From Kiloniella laminariae DSM 19542 (GTDB lineage Bacteria > Pseudomonadota > Alphaproteobacteria > Kiloniellales > Kiloniellaceae): a stretch of DNA of 64,000 nucleotides. The position numbers and the translations under genes were made by a program. The notes beneath the pieces are model-generated. The model ran no database searches and was not told where the DNA came from. It saw only the letters and a program-made list of their open reading frames with translations. The stretch spans positions 163,342 to 227,341 of the forward strand of contig NZ_KB893135.1 of NCBI RefSeq assembly GCF_000374005.1. Direction: 5' to 3'. Shown in pieces: positions 44,011-53,603 of the stretch. Position 1 is the first letter of the stretch. Each line of letters starts with the position of its first letter.

Positions 44011-45519
44011 TCAGGCAGCAAATTTACCTTTCAACGTCTGATAGAGATCGCGATAGCGGGTCAGCCGGATCTGGGCAACAGCCTGCTGTTGCGGGTCCGG
44101 GCGGATGATCTGGCGGATTTCCGGTGTGACACAGATCTCGGCAATGCTGCCCTCCCCGGCGGCCAGCCGGGCGAGCCGGGCGGCACCAAAGGCCGGGCCA
44201 ACTTCTGTCGCCACGTGATAGTGCAATTCCCGCCCCAATGTGTTGGCCAGAATCTGCCCCCACAGACTGCTGCGGGCGCCACCACCAATGACTGATATGG
44301 CATCGATATCGCCCCCGGCGGCCAACAGCGCCTCAAGGCCATCAGCAAAGGCAAAGGCCACGCCCTCAAGCACAGCACGCCCCAGCACCGCCCGGTCAGT
44401 TTCATGGGTAAGGCCAAAAAACACCCCCTGCGCTTGCGGATCGTTATGCGGCGTGCGTTCCCCCGAAAGATAGGGCAGGAACAGGGGGCCAGCGTCCCTC
44501 TCATCCGTTTGGCACGGGTCTGAAAAGGTCTGGTCTGCTTCTTTCTGGTCAAGGACAGCGATTTCCGACAGCAGTTCGACTTCATTCTTTGCCCCGGCCA
44601 GGCGCGTGACCCAGCCAACACAGCTTGCCGCACTGAGGATGACAGACATCTGGTGCCAGCTCTGCGGCAGACAGTGGCAAAAGGCATGAACCGCATCGGC
44701 CGGGTTGGGCGAGAATTTGTCATTACAGACAAACAGCACCCCCGAAGTTCCCAGCGACAGAAACGCCTGACCCGGTTTAACCGCGCCCAATCCAATCGCC
44801 CCTGCGGCATTGTCTCCTGCCCCGCCCGCCACCAAACAATCCGGGGAAAAGCCCCAGCGCCGGACAATAGCGGGTAAAAGAGTTCCGCTGGACGCACAGC
44901 CTTCGATCAGGCGGGGCATCTGCGCCCGGCTCATCCCGGTTGCACTCAGCAGTTCATCCGACCAGTCGCGCGCGGCCACATCCAGCCAGAGCGTCCCCGC
45001 CGCATCAGACATGTCCGACACATAATCCCCGGTCAGGCAGAAGCGGATATAGTCCTTGGGCAGCAGGACTGTTGCAATTTTTTCGAAAATTTCCGGCTCA
45101 TATCGCGCCACCCACAGCAACTTGGGCGCGGTAAACCCCGGCATGGCGATGTTGCCCGAGATCCTGCGCAGATCGGGGGCCTGTTGTTCCAGCAAAGCAC
45201 ATTCCGCGCTGCAACGGCCATCGTTCCACAGGATCGCCGGGCGCAAGACCTGCCCTTCACGATCAAGCAGCACCGCCCCGTGCATCTGTCCGGCCAGACC
45301 AATGGCCTTTACCGCGGCAAAAGCCCGGGGATTTTCCGCCTGAAGTCCGGCAAAGGCCTGTTGCACGGCCTGCCACCAGTCCTCGGGGTTTTGCTCGGAC
45401 CACAGGGGTTTCGGGCGCGTCACCGTCAGGGGAATCTCGACCTGGGCCACCACATCCTGCTGTGGGTCACAGATCACCGCCTTGATCCCCGACGTACCGA
45501 TATCCAGTCCCAGATACAT
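44011..45519 (-). CDS. xylB: Xylulokinase
   Basis: FGGY-family sugar kinase of 502 residues from the ATG at 45519 (MYLGLDIGTSGIKAV). Phosphate and sugar motifs are the N-terminal DIGTSG, GLAGQMHGAVLLD (typical of xylulokinases, contacting xylulose), ILWNDGRC, GGAGDNAAGAIGLG with the catalytic Asp, and the ATP-site GGGARSSLWGQILANTLG. It phosphorylates D-xylulose to xylulose 5-phosphate for the pentose-phosphate pathway. No xylose isomerase or transporter gene adjoins it, so the substrate may be another ketose or come from a pentitol dehydrogenase elsewhere. The longer frame to 45573 is not needed. Confidence 0.92.
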   Translation of the reverse strand: MYLGLDIGTSGIKAVICDPQQDVVAQVEIPLTVTRPKPLWSEQNPEDWWQAVQQAFAGLQAENPRAFAAVKAIGLAGQMHGAVLLDREGQVLRPAILWNDGRCSAECALLEQQAPDLRRISGNIAMPGFTAPKLLWVARYEPEIFEKIATVLLPKDYIRFCLTGDYVSDMSDAAGTLWLDVAARDWSDELLSATGMSRAQMPRLIEGCASSGTLLPAIVRRWGFSPDCLVAGGAGDNAAGAIGLGAVKPGQAFLSLGTSGVLFVCNDKFSPNPADAVHAFCHCLPQSWHQMSVILSAASCVGWVTRLAGAKNEVELLSEIAVLDQKEADQTFSDPCQTDERDAGPLFLPYLSGERTPHNDPQAQGVFFGLTHETDRAVLGRAVLEGVAFAFADGLEALLAAGGDIDAISVIGGGARSSLWGQILANTLGRELHYHVATEVGPAFGAARLARLAAGEGSIAEICVTPEIRQIIRPDPQQQAVAQIRLTRYRDLYQTLKGKFAA

Positions 45520-45763
45520 TTTTTCCCGCCCCGTCTGCAAAAGTGTTTTTCTGGAAATATACTTGAGCCACAAGGCATGCCTGTCAATGCGCAGTGATCC
45601 TGCACAGACTTTTATGCTTTCAACTGGTATCCGGTATTATCGCATCCGGTACTCTGGCACCCGGAGTGCACCAAGAAAAGCGGGCCAAAACGGGGGAAAG
45701 ATCAACCGAAAACGGGTCAGACGCAATCAGTCTCGCCCCCACAGGACCCTCGCGCGAAGATCT

Positions 45764-48406
45764 TCAGGAAAGGACTTCGGCTTGTACTTCTCCTGGGTTC
45801 TGTTCTTCCGCGTCTTCATCTGCATCCTCTGGCTCCTTTATAGACGCCAGGGTCACAATCAGTTCGCGCCAGTCAATCGGCTTGGTCAGGCAATAGGTCA
45901 TCCCCGCCCCAAGATATTCATCCCTTTGTTCGCTCAGGGCGTTGGCGGTCAGGCCGATAATCGGTATTGTCGCACAGGGGGCATCCAGCGCCCGGATCGC
46001 CTTGGTTGCTGTGACCCCGTCCATCACCGGCATCTGGACATCCATCAGGATAACATCATAGTCATCTTCCTGTACCGCCTCCACAGCCAGCGCCCCGTTG
46101 CCCACTACATGCAGATCCATCCCCAGTTTTTTCTGTAGCATATTAATCAGAAGGAACTGATTTGGTCTGGCATCTTCAGCAGCGAGGATTTTCAACTGGG
46201 GCAGGACAACATCTTTTAGATCCCGTTTGGGGCTTTGTTTGGCTTCATGACTGATCGGCAGCTCCAGGCGAAGCCAGAAACTGCTGCCCTTGCCTTCTTC
46301 ACTATCACAGCCGACGGTCCCGCCCATAGCCTCGGCCAGGCGTTTACAGATCGACAGTCCCAGCCCGGTACCGCCGTATTTACGGGTGCGACCACCATCA
46401 ATCTGTTCAAAGGGTTGAAACAGCGCCGTGACCTTTTCTTTCGGAATACCGATGCCCTGATCGGTCACCTTGATGGTGAAAACAGCGTCGGTCTCTTCGG
46501 GGGAGGTCGGAATGACAGTTGCATCAACAGAGATTGTCCCCTTGGGGGTAAACTTGATCGCATTACTGAGGAAATTGCCAATGATCTGGCGGATGCGGTT
46601 GTCGTCGCCCGAGAGGACCGGAGGAGAATCCTCGGGCAGCGAATAGCGTATCGTAAGCCCCTTTTCCTGCGCGATGCTGTTATGTAGTGACATAATCTGC
46701 TGCAGGGTCGAGAGCACATTGAAGGGCCGGGCTTCTATTTCCAGCTTACCAGCTTCGATCCGTGACATGTCGAGAATGTCCGACAAGACGGTCAGAAGTT
46801 GCTCACTGCTGGACCGGGCCGTCTTGACCAGTTGCAGGTCAAGAGACGTCAGCTTGCTGTTGTCGAGAAGTTCCAGCATGCCCATGATGGCATTCAGCGG
46901 CGTACGGATTTCGTGGCTCATCACCGCAAGGAAATCCGATTTTGCCGCATTGGCCTGCTCGGCCTGATCAAGCGCTGTCTTGATTTTGGCTTCGGATTCA
47001 ACCGTTTCGGTAATGTCAAAATTGACCCCGATCATCCGGCTCCCCCTCCCCTGGCTATCCGCGAACACCTTTGCACGGCCATTGATCCAGCGTGTGGTGC
47101 CATCTGGTTGCACCACGCGAAAACGGGAATAAAAAGGCTCATTGGTTTCCACGGCCCGCGTGATATCACTGGATGCCTGTTCCAGATCATCCGGATGCAG
47201 ACGATCGGCCCAGTCGGCATAAACGCCCTGAAAATCCTGTTCCGTGATGCCGTAAAGCGTAAACATGCCATCGTCCCAGGTCAGTTTCTGCGTTACGATG
47301 TCATATTCCCAAACACCGATTTCAGTTGATTGCCTGGCCAGGTCAAAGCGCTGTTTTACAGCAGCATACTGACCTTTAATGGTCATCTGGTCGGTGACAT
47401 CTATCAGCACCCCAAAGATCACCTGCCCGGTTTTCCCTGCCTTGACCTCACCACGGACGAATACTGTTTTTTCTTCACCCTTATCCGAAACAATCCGTTT
47501 CTGAAACTCGAAAGCTGCCCCGGTTTGTTGCGCCCGCGTGAACAGCCCGGCGACCTCGTCGTGATCATCCGGATGGTAATAGGCCATGGCCTGTTCCAGT
47601 CGGGGCATGCCTTTCGCAAGGTCACGATCATGGACGGCAAAAACACCATCAGACCATTCCAGTAAGGAAGAAGAAACGTCAAAAGCCCAATAGCCCACCT
47701 TGCCTAGGATTTCTGCTTCGCGCATCTGCCGGGCAACAAGATCGGTTTTCTGGTATAGGGCATCGATCGTGTCCTTGCTTTTCATGATACGAACCAACAT
47801 AAAAGTCAGGCCCATCAGAACAATCAACAGGACAACCAGTAATCCAAAAAGCAGATAGCTGTCTGTAACCTTGTCGTCCACAGCCGCCTGCAAGTCCTTC
47901 ACTTGAGCGGTCAGGCGTTCAAGAATGGCACCAATGGCCAACTCTATTCCCACGGCTGATTCTGCGTAGGAAATGCGGGATCGGCTGTCCACTTCAGACG
48001 GGGTCATGCCCTGCCGAACCAGTACGACAGACTGTGACAGCATTTTCCGATAGAAAATCAGCGTATCCCTAACGGTGCCAAGAGCAGCAGTCTCTTCAGA
48101 AGTCTCGCTATAGCTTTCCAACTCACCCAACAGGGAAAGGGCCTGTTCGATATTGATCTGTGCCTGGGTATTGTATTTCTCATCCCCCCGGAGGATATAA
48201 TTTTTGTAATTGTGAATAAAACCGTTAAAACCCAAGGCCCGGTCAAACGCCTCAACCAGTCGAAAGACGGAAACCTGTTTTTCTATGGTTCCGGTGAGAA
48301 TGTCCTTCTCCTGGCGCACATCCAGCAAGATACCCAGGCCCCAGCCTCCGACAACCAGTATGATCAGGAGCAGACCTCCGGAAAGCACCTTGGAAATACG
48401 CGACAC
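45764..48406 (-). CDS. Hybrid sensor histidine kinase with two PAS domains and receiver
   Basis: 880 residues. TM1 lies at about 8-30 and TM2 at about 184-207, enclosing a periplasmic four-helix-type sensor (about 31-183). PAS domain 1 covers about 230-340 (GKVGYWAFDVSSSLLEWSD...) and PAS domain 2 about 355-468 (STEIGVWEYDIVTQKLTWDD...; both PAS_3-like). They are followed by HisKA with FLAVMSHEIRTPLNAIMG (His498), HATPase with NFLSNAIKF, DQGIGIP and GGTGLGLSICKRL, and a receiver with ILMDVQMPVMDG (Asp789) and LTKPID. The acidic tail ends EPEDADEDAEEQNPGE. It autophosphorylates at the inner membrane and relays to its receiver and then probably a separate Hpt protein. No partner regulator is adjacent. 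Confidence 0.95.
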   Translation of the reverse strand: MSRISKVLSGGLLLIILVVGGWGLGILLDVRQEKDILTGTIEKQVSVFRLVEAFDRALGFNGFIHNYKNYILRGDEKYNTQAQINIEQALSLLGELESYSETSEETAALGTVRDTLIFYRKMLSQSVVLVRQGMTPSEVDSRSRISYAESAVGIELAIGAILERLTAQVKDLQAAVDDKVTDSYLLFGLLVVLLIVLMGLTFMLVRIMKSKDTIDALYQKTDLVARQMREAEILGKVGYWAFDVSSSLLEWSDGVFAVHDRDLAKGMPRLEQAMAYYHPDDHDEVAGLFTRAQQTGAAFEFQKRIVSDKGEEKTVFVRGEVKAGKTGQVIFGVLIDVTDQMTIKGQYAAVKQRFDLARQSTEIGVWEYDIVTQKLTWDDGMFTLYGITEQDFQGVYADWADRLHPDDLEQASSDITRAVETNEPFYSRFRVVQPDGTTRWINGRAKVFADSQGRGSRMIGVNFDITETVESEAKIKTALDQAEQANAAKSDFLAVMSHEIRTPLNAIMGMLELLDNSKLTSLDLQLVKTARSSSEQLLTVLSDILDMSRIEAGKLEIEARPFNVLSTLQQIMSLHNSIAQEKGLTIRYSLPEDSPPVLSGDDNRIRQIIGNFLSNAIKFTPKGTISVDATVIPTSPEETDAVFTIKVTDQGIGIPKEKVTALFQPFEQIDGGRTRKYGGTGLGLSICKRLAEAMGGTVGCDSEEGKGSSFWLRLELPISHEAKQSPKRDLKDVVLPQLKILAAEDARPNQFLLINMLQKKLGMDLHVVGNGALAVEAVQEDDYDVILMDVQMPVMDGVTATKAIRALDAPCATIPIIGLTANALSEQRDEYLGAGMTYCLTKPIDWRELIVTLASIKEPEDADEDAEEQNPGEVQAEVLS

Positions 48407-48695
48407 AGATATTCCTCTGTACAGACAGGGTGGGATACGGCCTCAATAACACCATACCCGATGTTAAAAATGGCTTAACACCTCAACAATTATATGAAAT
48501 ACAATTCGTACACACTACCTTTGTGTACCAATTTTTTCTACATTTGTCGCAAACAGCGAAACAGGATGCCATTGCCAACCCCAGGGGCCAGACGGTATGA
48601 CCTTGATCAGGTAAGCGCTTTCCACGGGAAACGACGCCAGATAAAACAACACTGGATAAAACAACACCGGAAAAGCAGCCGGTATAGACCCTTCG

Positions 48696-49766
48696 ATGAG
48701 ACGTCACGCTAAAAACAGGACAACGATATTGCAGCAGCTCTCTCCCTTTCCGATCACCATCAGCAACAACGCCGCTGCATTCAGTGTGACACCCCTGGGC
48801 GGGTGTTTGGCCAGTTATCAATTCGTACGCAAGGAAGGCGGTCTGCTTGACCTGCTCCGCCCCATGCCGCCCCACCCTCTCCCACCACAGCATCCAGAGC
48901 TGTCAGATCGCCCTGGAACACCCCCCCGGGACCTGCGCCCGCAAGGTCCGGCTTCCTTTGCCCTGATCCCCTATTCCAACCGTCTGCGCGATGGTCAGCT
49001 GCACTTTGCCGGGCTGCGCTGGCAACTGCCGCTGAATTTCGGGGATCACCCGCACAGCATCCACGGCATCGGCTGGCAGCGGATCTGGCAAACCAGCCAG
49101 CAGGACGGGGAGCATCTTGCGCTGGAGCTGTCCCACGATCCCGCCGATTACCCCGATCCAACCCAAAGCGGCTGGCCCTTTGCCTTTCACGCGACCCAGA
49201 CTTTCCGCCTGATCGGGGCCGAACTGCGCCACGAGATCACCCTGACCAACCGCTCTGACCGCCCCATGCCCGCTGGTCTGGGCATGCATCCCTATTTCCC
49301 GACACACGCGCCAAAAGATCCCGAACAAGAAGATCTGGAACAAGAAGGCCCGCAGCTTCAGGCCAATGTCGAGGCGGTCTGGCTGACCGATGCCACCTGC
49401 CTGCCGACAGAACGGATTGCCTGCCCAGATCATCTGCGGCTGCGCGAGGGCAAGGCCCTTGCCGGACTGCGCTGTGACAACCTCTTTGAACCCTGGGATG
49501 GTCAGGCCCGGATCACCTGGCCCGCGCTGGATCTGCAACTGGACCTCAGCGCCAGCCCGGATCTCGACCGCTTGGTGGTCTATGCACCGGAAGGCAAGGG
49601 TTACTTCTGCGTCGAACCGGTCTCGCACATCACCGACGCCTTCAACCTCAGCGCCCCCGCCCCGGACAAAGCCGCCATGCCAACAGCAGACAGCGGCATG
49701 AGAGTGCTGGAGCCGGGCGAAAGCTGGTCTGTCTGGATGAGCTTCAGCCCAAAAGAGCCGGGGTGA
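48696..49766 (+). CDS. Aldose 1-epimerase (GalM-like)
   Basis: A 356-residue mutarotase-fold protein. It has FALIPYSNRLRDG (substrate Asn-Arg), HSIHGIGW with the first catalytic His, LTNRSDRPMPAGLGMHPYFP, and VYAPEGKGYFCVEPVSH with the catalytic Glu. It interconverts alpha and beta sugar anomers. Inserts such as PMPPHPLPPQHPELSDRPG near residue 57 and PKDPEQEDLEQEG near 209 are repeat-like and likely loops. It is divergent from the hybrid kinase gene. No galactose operon adjoins; the sugar specificity is unknown. xylB lies 3 kb away on the other strand. Confidence 0.88.
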   Translation: MRRHAKNRTTILQQLSPFPITISNNAAAFSVTPLGGCLASYQFVRKEGGLLDLLRPMPPHPLPPQHPELSDRPGTPPRDLRPQGPASFALIPYSNRLRDGQLHFAGLRWQLPLNFGDHPHSIHGIGWQRIWQTSQQDGEHLALELSHDPADYPDPTQSGWPFAFHATQTFRLIGAELRHEITLTNRSDRPMPAGLGMHPYFPTHAPKDPEQEDLEQEGPQLQANVEAVWLTDATCLPTERIACPDHLRLREGKALAGLRCDNLFEPWDGQARITWPALDLQLDLSASPDLDRLVVYAPEGKGYFCVEPVSHITDAFNLSAPAPDKAAMPTADSGMRVLEPGESWSVWMSFSPKEPG

Positions 49767-49826
49767 GGCCGGGATGCCGGAACAGGAAACCTTCAGGTCG
49801 GCGCCCACAGATCTCTAATGTTTGGC

Positions 49827-49922
49827 CATGGATAGTTGGTCATGGATAGTTGGTCATGGATACTTGGTCATGGATACTTGGTCATGGATACTTGGCTATG
49901 ATTTTCGGCTATGATTTTCGGC
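49827..49922. repeat. Five 14-bp units and two 13-bp units reaching into the TerB gene end
   Basis: The CATGGATAGTTGGT/CATGGATACTTGGT units start at 49827, 49841, 49855, 49869 and 49883. They are followed by two identical TATGATTTTCGGC units (49897 and 49910). The last unit encodes the final codons of the minus-strand TerB-like protein, and its stop codon (49909-49911) spans a unit border. Confidence 0.95.
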
Positions 49923-50370
49923 TGCCTTGCTGTCTGGCGATCTGCTGCCAGAGCTTGTCAGCTTCAAGCCCAAGCAAGGCACAGAGCCGGGCAAACTCCT
50001 GCTGCTCGGCCGGGGTGACGGTGCGATCCGCATTGATGATCAGATAGGCGACCCGCATCAGGGTCCGGGAACGTTTATAGGTTCCTTCAAAAGCCCGAAC
50101 CTTCTCATAAAGTGTATCTCTGGCCTCCGGCGTTCCCTGGCGCAGCTGGTATATATAATCATCCAGCAGCTCAATTGCCTCTTCAGTTTCAAAACTCTGC
50201 AGGGCATCGACATGGCCGATGGCATAGTCGATGGAATAACGTTCCTCGATCGAGACCTCGCCATCGGCACAGGCCACCAGCGCACAAACCGCCATAGAGG
50301 CGTGCAGAAAGCCCCGGTTTTGATAGCGTTGCACTTCGGTGACGAGTTTCTCGAGCAACAGGCTGGTCAT
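49909..50370 (-). CDS. TerB-like tellurite-resistance-fold protein
   Basis: A 153-residue all-helical protein of the TerB superfamily: HASMAVCALVACADGEVSIEER (the acidic A/DGEVS motif, probably metal-binding), then a second half MRVAYLIINADRTVTPAEQQE, VCALLGLE-type LCALLGLEADKLW and a short tail. Two similar acidic motifs in each half are typical of TerB. TerB-like proteins act with TerC/TerD membrane complexes or as stand-alone sensors. No other ter genes are present. The C-terminal few codons lie in a 13-bp tandem repeat. Confidence 0.82.
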   Translation of the reverse strand: MTSLLLEKLVTEVQRYQNRGFLHASMAVCALVACADGEVSIEERYSIDYAIGHVDALQSFETEEAIELLDDYIYQLRQGTPEARDTLYEKVRAFEGTYKRSRTLMRVAYLIINADRTVTPAEQQEFARLCALLGLEADKLWQQIARQQGSRKS

Positions 50371-50427
50371 GATATGTTCCTGATCGGGATGAAGGTCGAT
50401 AACGAGGAAATTTTATTTCTGTCCATT

Positions 50428-50474
50428 ACTATAGCCAATACTATAGCCAATACTATAGCCAATACTATAGATAG
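50428..50474. repeat. Three-and-a-half tandem 12-bp units (ACTATAGCCAAT)
   Basis: Perfect units lie at 50428, 50440 and 50452, then a partial ACTATAGATAG at 50464. The array lies in the divergent gap between the TerB-like and TraB/GumN genes, where promoters are expected. Confidence 0.9.
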
Positions 50475-50623
50475 AAAAAAATACGACAATGCCGGAATGA
50501 CAGATGAAATCTCTGGCCTAAACTTGACATAAGACTGTAGCGTTACAGGGAACATTTTTGGCTCTGGCCTGTTTGTTTCTCTGCTGCGTCACCTTCAGTT
50601 TATCGCTCCTGATTTCGGATACC

Positions 50624-51577
50624 ATGATGATTTCACTGTCACCTCTGCGTCCCTTGCTTTCTGCCGCTGTCTTTCTGTTGTTCAACAGCACCCTGATCGT
50701 CCCGGTTCAGGCCCAGCAAGCCGCCACATCTATCGCCCAATCTACCCCGGCACCCATGCCTGTCCCCACGCCGGCTTTGTGGAAGATCAGCGATACCGAC
50801 AGCGAGATCTGGATTTTCGGCACCATCCACCTCTTGCCGCCAGAGCTGGAATGGCGCAGCCCGCTGGTACAGCAAGCCTTCGCCGCCGCCGACAGCCTCT
50901 ATATCGAGGCCCCGGTCGGCGATGCCACGCCCGAAAGCATGCAGCCGCTGATCCGGCGTTATGGCTTTAACCACAGCGGCAGCCCCTTTGCCGATGACCT
51001 CAGCCCCACTGCCCGAACCCGCTACGAAGAGGTGCTGCAATTTCTCAACCTGCCGCCCGAGACCATCGACAATTTTGCCCCCTTCCGCCCCTGGCTCGCC
51101 GGGATAACCCTGGTGACAATCCAGATGCAGCAGCGCGGCTATGACCCCGAAGCCGGGGTCGACCGGACCCTGTGGCAGGAAGCCAAAAACCGCGGTCTAA
51201 AGCTGGGATATTTTGAAACGCTGGAACAGCAGATGGCCTTTTTCGGCACCCTCCCGCCCGCCGAAGAACTGGCCATGTTCGAAGAGCTGCTCGACTGGAT
51301 CCTCGAAGAACCCGCAATGGTCGACGACATGATCGATGCGTGGAAAACCGGCGATATCGCAACCTTGAGCCAGTTGCTCAACGACAGCTTTGGCGAGGAC
51401 GAAAGAACCAAAGCCACCCTGCTTTATGACCGCAACCGCGACTGGGCCGACCAGATCAAAAAACTGCTCGCCGGATCAGGCAAAAGCTTCATCGCCGTCG
51501 GCGCCGGCCACCTCGGCGGCGAAAAATCCCTGCAGTGGTACCTGAACGAACTGGGCATTGACGCCGTGCGGCAGTGA
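50624..51577 (+). CDS. TraB/GumN family exported protein
   Basis: From the ATG at 50624 or 50627: a signal peptide (LLSAAVFLLFNSTLIVPVQA), a Pro/Ala/Thr linker, then the TraB/GumN (PF01963) domain. Motifs are LWKISDTDSEIWIFGTIHLLP (GTIHLLP is the first metal/catalytic element), RPWLAGITLV, GYDPEAGVDRTLWQEAK, FETLEQQMAFF, and the C-terminal FIAVGAGHLGGEKSL with the GxGHL motif. The Tiki-like members are metalloproteases; bacterial GumN proteins are mostly uncharacterised. It is periplasmic. An upstream frame from 50558 would add a second hydrophobic segment and is less likely. Confidence 0.9.
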   Translation: MMISLSPLRPLLSAAVFLLFNSTLIVPVQAQQAATSIAQSTPAPMPVPTPALWKISDTDSEIWIFGTIHLLPPELEWRSPLVQQAFAAADSLYIEAPVGDATPESMQPLIRRYGFNHSGSPFADDLSPTARTRYEEVLQFLNLPPETIDNFAPFRPWLAGITLVTIQMQQRGYDPEAGVDRTLWQEAKNRGLKLGYFETLEQQMAFFGTLPPAEELAMFEELLDWILEEPAMVDDMIDAWKTGDIATLSQLLNDSFGEDERTKATLLYDRNRDWADQIKKLLAGSGKSFIAVGAGHLGGEKSLQWYLNELGIDAVRQ

Positions 51578-51600
51578 GGGAAAACGGCGCTCCCCCCACC

Positions 51601-52005
51601 TCACTTCTCGGCAATATAGTCGCCGTCGAATTTTTTCAGGTCATCGACGATGTCATACCAGTCCGGTTTTGATGTTGTATGGATGTGCAGGGACGGCTTG
51701 ATGCCGGGCTCGTCGTCCAGCGCCGAGGCCGCGATCACATAGATTTCACCGCTGGAAAGATCGCCCAAAGACGTGCCGCAGTCCGGGCAAAAGCAGCGGT
51801 CAAATTTGGCGTCTGGCCCGGCCCTGTATTTGGCGACACCCTCCAGCCCTTGCGTCACTTTGAGGTCATCGGCCTTGCCAATCAGAACCGCCGAGAACAC
51901 CCCCGCCGCCTTGCGACAGCGCGAACAGTGGCAATAACTCAGAGAATAGGGCGCACCCGAGATCTCAAACTTCACTTTGCCGCACAGACAGCTTCCCCTG
52001 ATCAT
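51601..52005 (-). CDS. GFA family (glutathione-dependent formaldehyde-activating) protein
   Basis: 134 residues of the GFA/CENP-V zinc fold: GSCLCGKVKFEI, YCHCSRCRKAAG and FDRCFCPDCGTSL supply the cysteine zinc sites. The mid segment YRAGPDAKFDR and the C-terminal PSLHIHTTSKPDWYDI are typical (W/Y near the end). Such proteins may handle S-(hydroxymethyl)glutathione, but many have unknown substrates. It is a single gene, convergent with the TraB/GumN gene. Confidence 0.92.
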   Translation of the reverse strand: MIRGSCLCGKVKFEISGAPYSLSYCHCSRCRKAAGVFSAVLIGKADDLKVTQGLEGVAKYRAGPDAKFDRCFCPDCGTSLGDLSSGEIYVIAASALDDEPGIKPSLHIHTTSKPDWYDIVDDLKKFDGDYIAEK

Positions 52006-52232
52006 ACCTTGTTCTCCCCTTTTGATTTATCGAATGCTGATCCACAAATAAGAACGTATCATGAACAAATTATATCAGCAAGAGAAGGGTCTCTTTTGCA
52101 AGATGCCTTGCACGCAATACTTTCGAGCCCTTATAACACGGTCCTGATCCCGATAACTTGCGCCTGATAAGTCACCCATGCACAGCCAGTTTCAGCTCAG
52201 GCAGGCGGGCGGGCGGGCGAGGGCCTCCTCCC

Positions 52233-53375
52233 TCAGCAGCCCTTGAATTCCCTGGCACTGCAGGCTTCGGCCAGAGTTTTGGCCTCTGTCCGTTCTTCGG
52301 GTGTCATAGCGGCTTCCAGGCCCAGGCGATAGCCCCAGGCTTTCTGTTCTCCCTGCCGGAGAGCAAAAGACAGCCACATGTGCGCAAGGGGAAGGCTTTT
52401 TTTCACCCCCGTCCCCGTGCTGTAGAGAGAACCCAGATTGCTCATGGCCGGGGTATAGCCCTGTTCAGCGGCGCGTCTGGTCCAGTCAAAGCCCGCGACG
52501 TCATCTTTCTCGACCCCCAGTCCATAGAGATACATCAGGGCCAGATCCGACTGGGCTGCGGCATGATTTTGCTCTGCTGCCAGTTGGAACAATTTAACCG
52601 CGGCCACAGGGTCAGCTTCTTCTCCCTCTCCATCGCGGGTCATCACCCCCAGATTATACTGAGCCCGGGAGAGGTTCTGCTCGACGGCGGCCTGATACCA
52701 CCGCCGCGCCACTGCCGGGTCCGGCGCAATGCCATAGCCAAAATGATAAACCATGCCGAGGTTGAACTGCCCGGTGGCATGCCCCTGTTCAGCGGCAAGT
52801 TGATACCACTTGCGGGCTGCCTCCAGATTAGAATCAAACGCCCCGCCCCCCCGGCCACCGCCCTGGTGATAGATCACGCCCAGCGAAACCTGGGCCTCGG
52901 GATCACCCTGTTCCGCCGCCAGTTTATACCAGCGGATTGCCTCGACATTGTCCGGGATGGTTCCCAGACCATTCTCATGCATGAACCCCAGATTGACCTG
53001 GGCTCCCGCATGGCCCTGTTCCCCGGCGCGCCTGAACCAGTCAAGCGCCACGACATAGTCCTGCGCCACGCCGTCGCCGTTAAAGTACATCTGGCCCATG
53101 CCCAGCTGGGCCAGTGCATCGCCCTTGTCTGTACTCTGGTTCGTTCCCTGATCCGGCCCCCGATCCGGCCCCTGTGGTGTGGCAAGCGGTTCCAGCTTTG
53201 CCCGCGCCGTGGCAAAGTCTTTCCGCTGCAGCGCCTCAAACCCCTGTTGTACTTCGGGCTGTACTCCCTGTTGTACTCCGGGCAGTACTCCGGGCAGCGG
53301 TTCGCCGCGAACCGGCAGCGCCACGAGCAGGAACAGAACAAGTGGGAACAGGCGGGAAGGCAGGGAACGAGACAT
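52233..53375 (-). CDS. Exported Sel1-repeat protein with repeat-rich N-terminus
   Basis: 380 residues from the ATG at 53375. A signal peptide (LFPLVLFLLVALPVRG) is followed by a short low-complexity stretch (LPGVLPGVQQGVQPEVQQG) encoded by imperfect 12-15-bp DNA repeats near 53245-53310. Seven to eight Sel1-like (SLR) units follow, e.g. AQLGMGQMYFNGDGVAQDY and AQVNLGFMHENGLGTIPDN. The C-terminus ends ACSAREFKGC, like the related genes at 54-57 kb. Sel1 proteins are solenoid scaffolds for protein interaction. It lacks the shared leader found upstream of the other four. Partner unknown. Confidence 0.92.
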   Translation of the reverse strand: MSRSLPSRLFPLVLFLLVALPVRGEPLPGVLPGVQQGVQPEVQQGFEALQRKDFATARAKLEPLATPQGPDRGPDQGTNQSTDKGDALAQLGMGQMYFNGDGVAQDYVVALDWFRRAGEQGHAGAQVNLGFMHENGLGTIPDNVEAIRWYKLAAEQGDPEAQVSLGVIYHQGGGRGGGAFDSNLEAARKWYQLAAEQGHATGQFNLGMVYHFGYGIAPDPAVARRWYQAAVEQNLSRAQYNLGVMTRDGEGEEADPVAAVKLFQLAAEQNHAAAQSDLALMYLYGLGVEKDDVAGFDWTRRAAEQGYTPAMSNLGSLYSTGTGVKKSLPLAHMWLSFALRQGEQKAWGYRLGLEAAMTPEERTEAKTLAEACSAREFKGC

Positions 53376-53603
53376 TACAGACTTTCTGAAGCAACGGGCA
53401 GGATGAGCGGACAGAACCAAAGACGTACAGGCCAGTGGCAACGATACGTACAGAAACGGTCGCAGGTACAACCAAAGACCCCTGGAGAGATTCAACGGGA
53501 AAATATACTATTTTTCCGCGAAAACAATTGATACATTGCAAGCACCTGAAAAATTCTCTCAAACAGAATGATGCCTATTCCAACTTATGATAAAGGAAAC
53601 CCC

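Noticed and set aside
49827..49922. Possible CRISPR array
   Set aside because: Units of 13-14 bp have no unique spacers and there are no cas genes.
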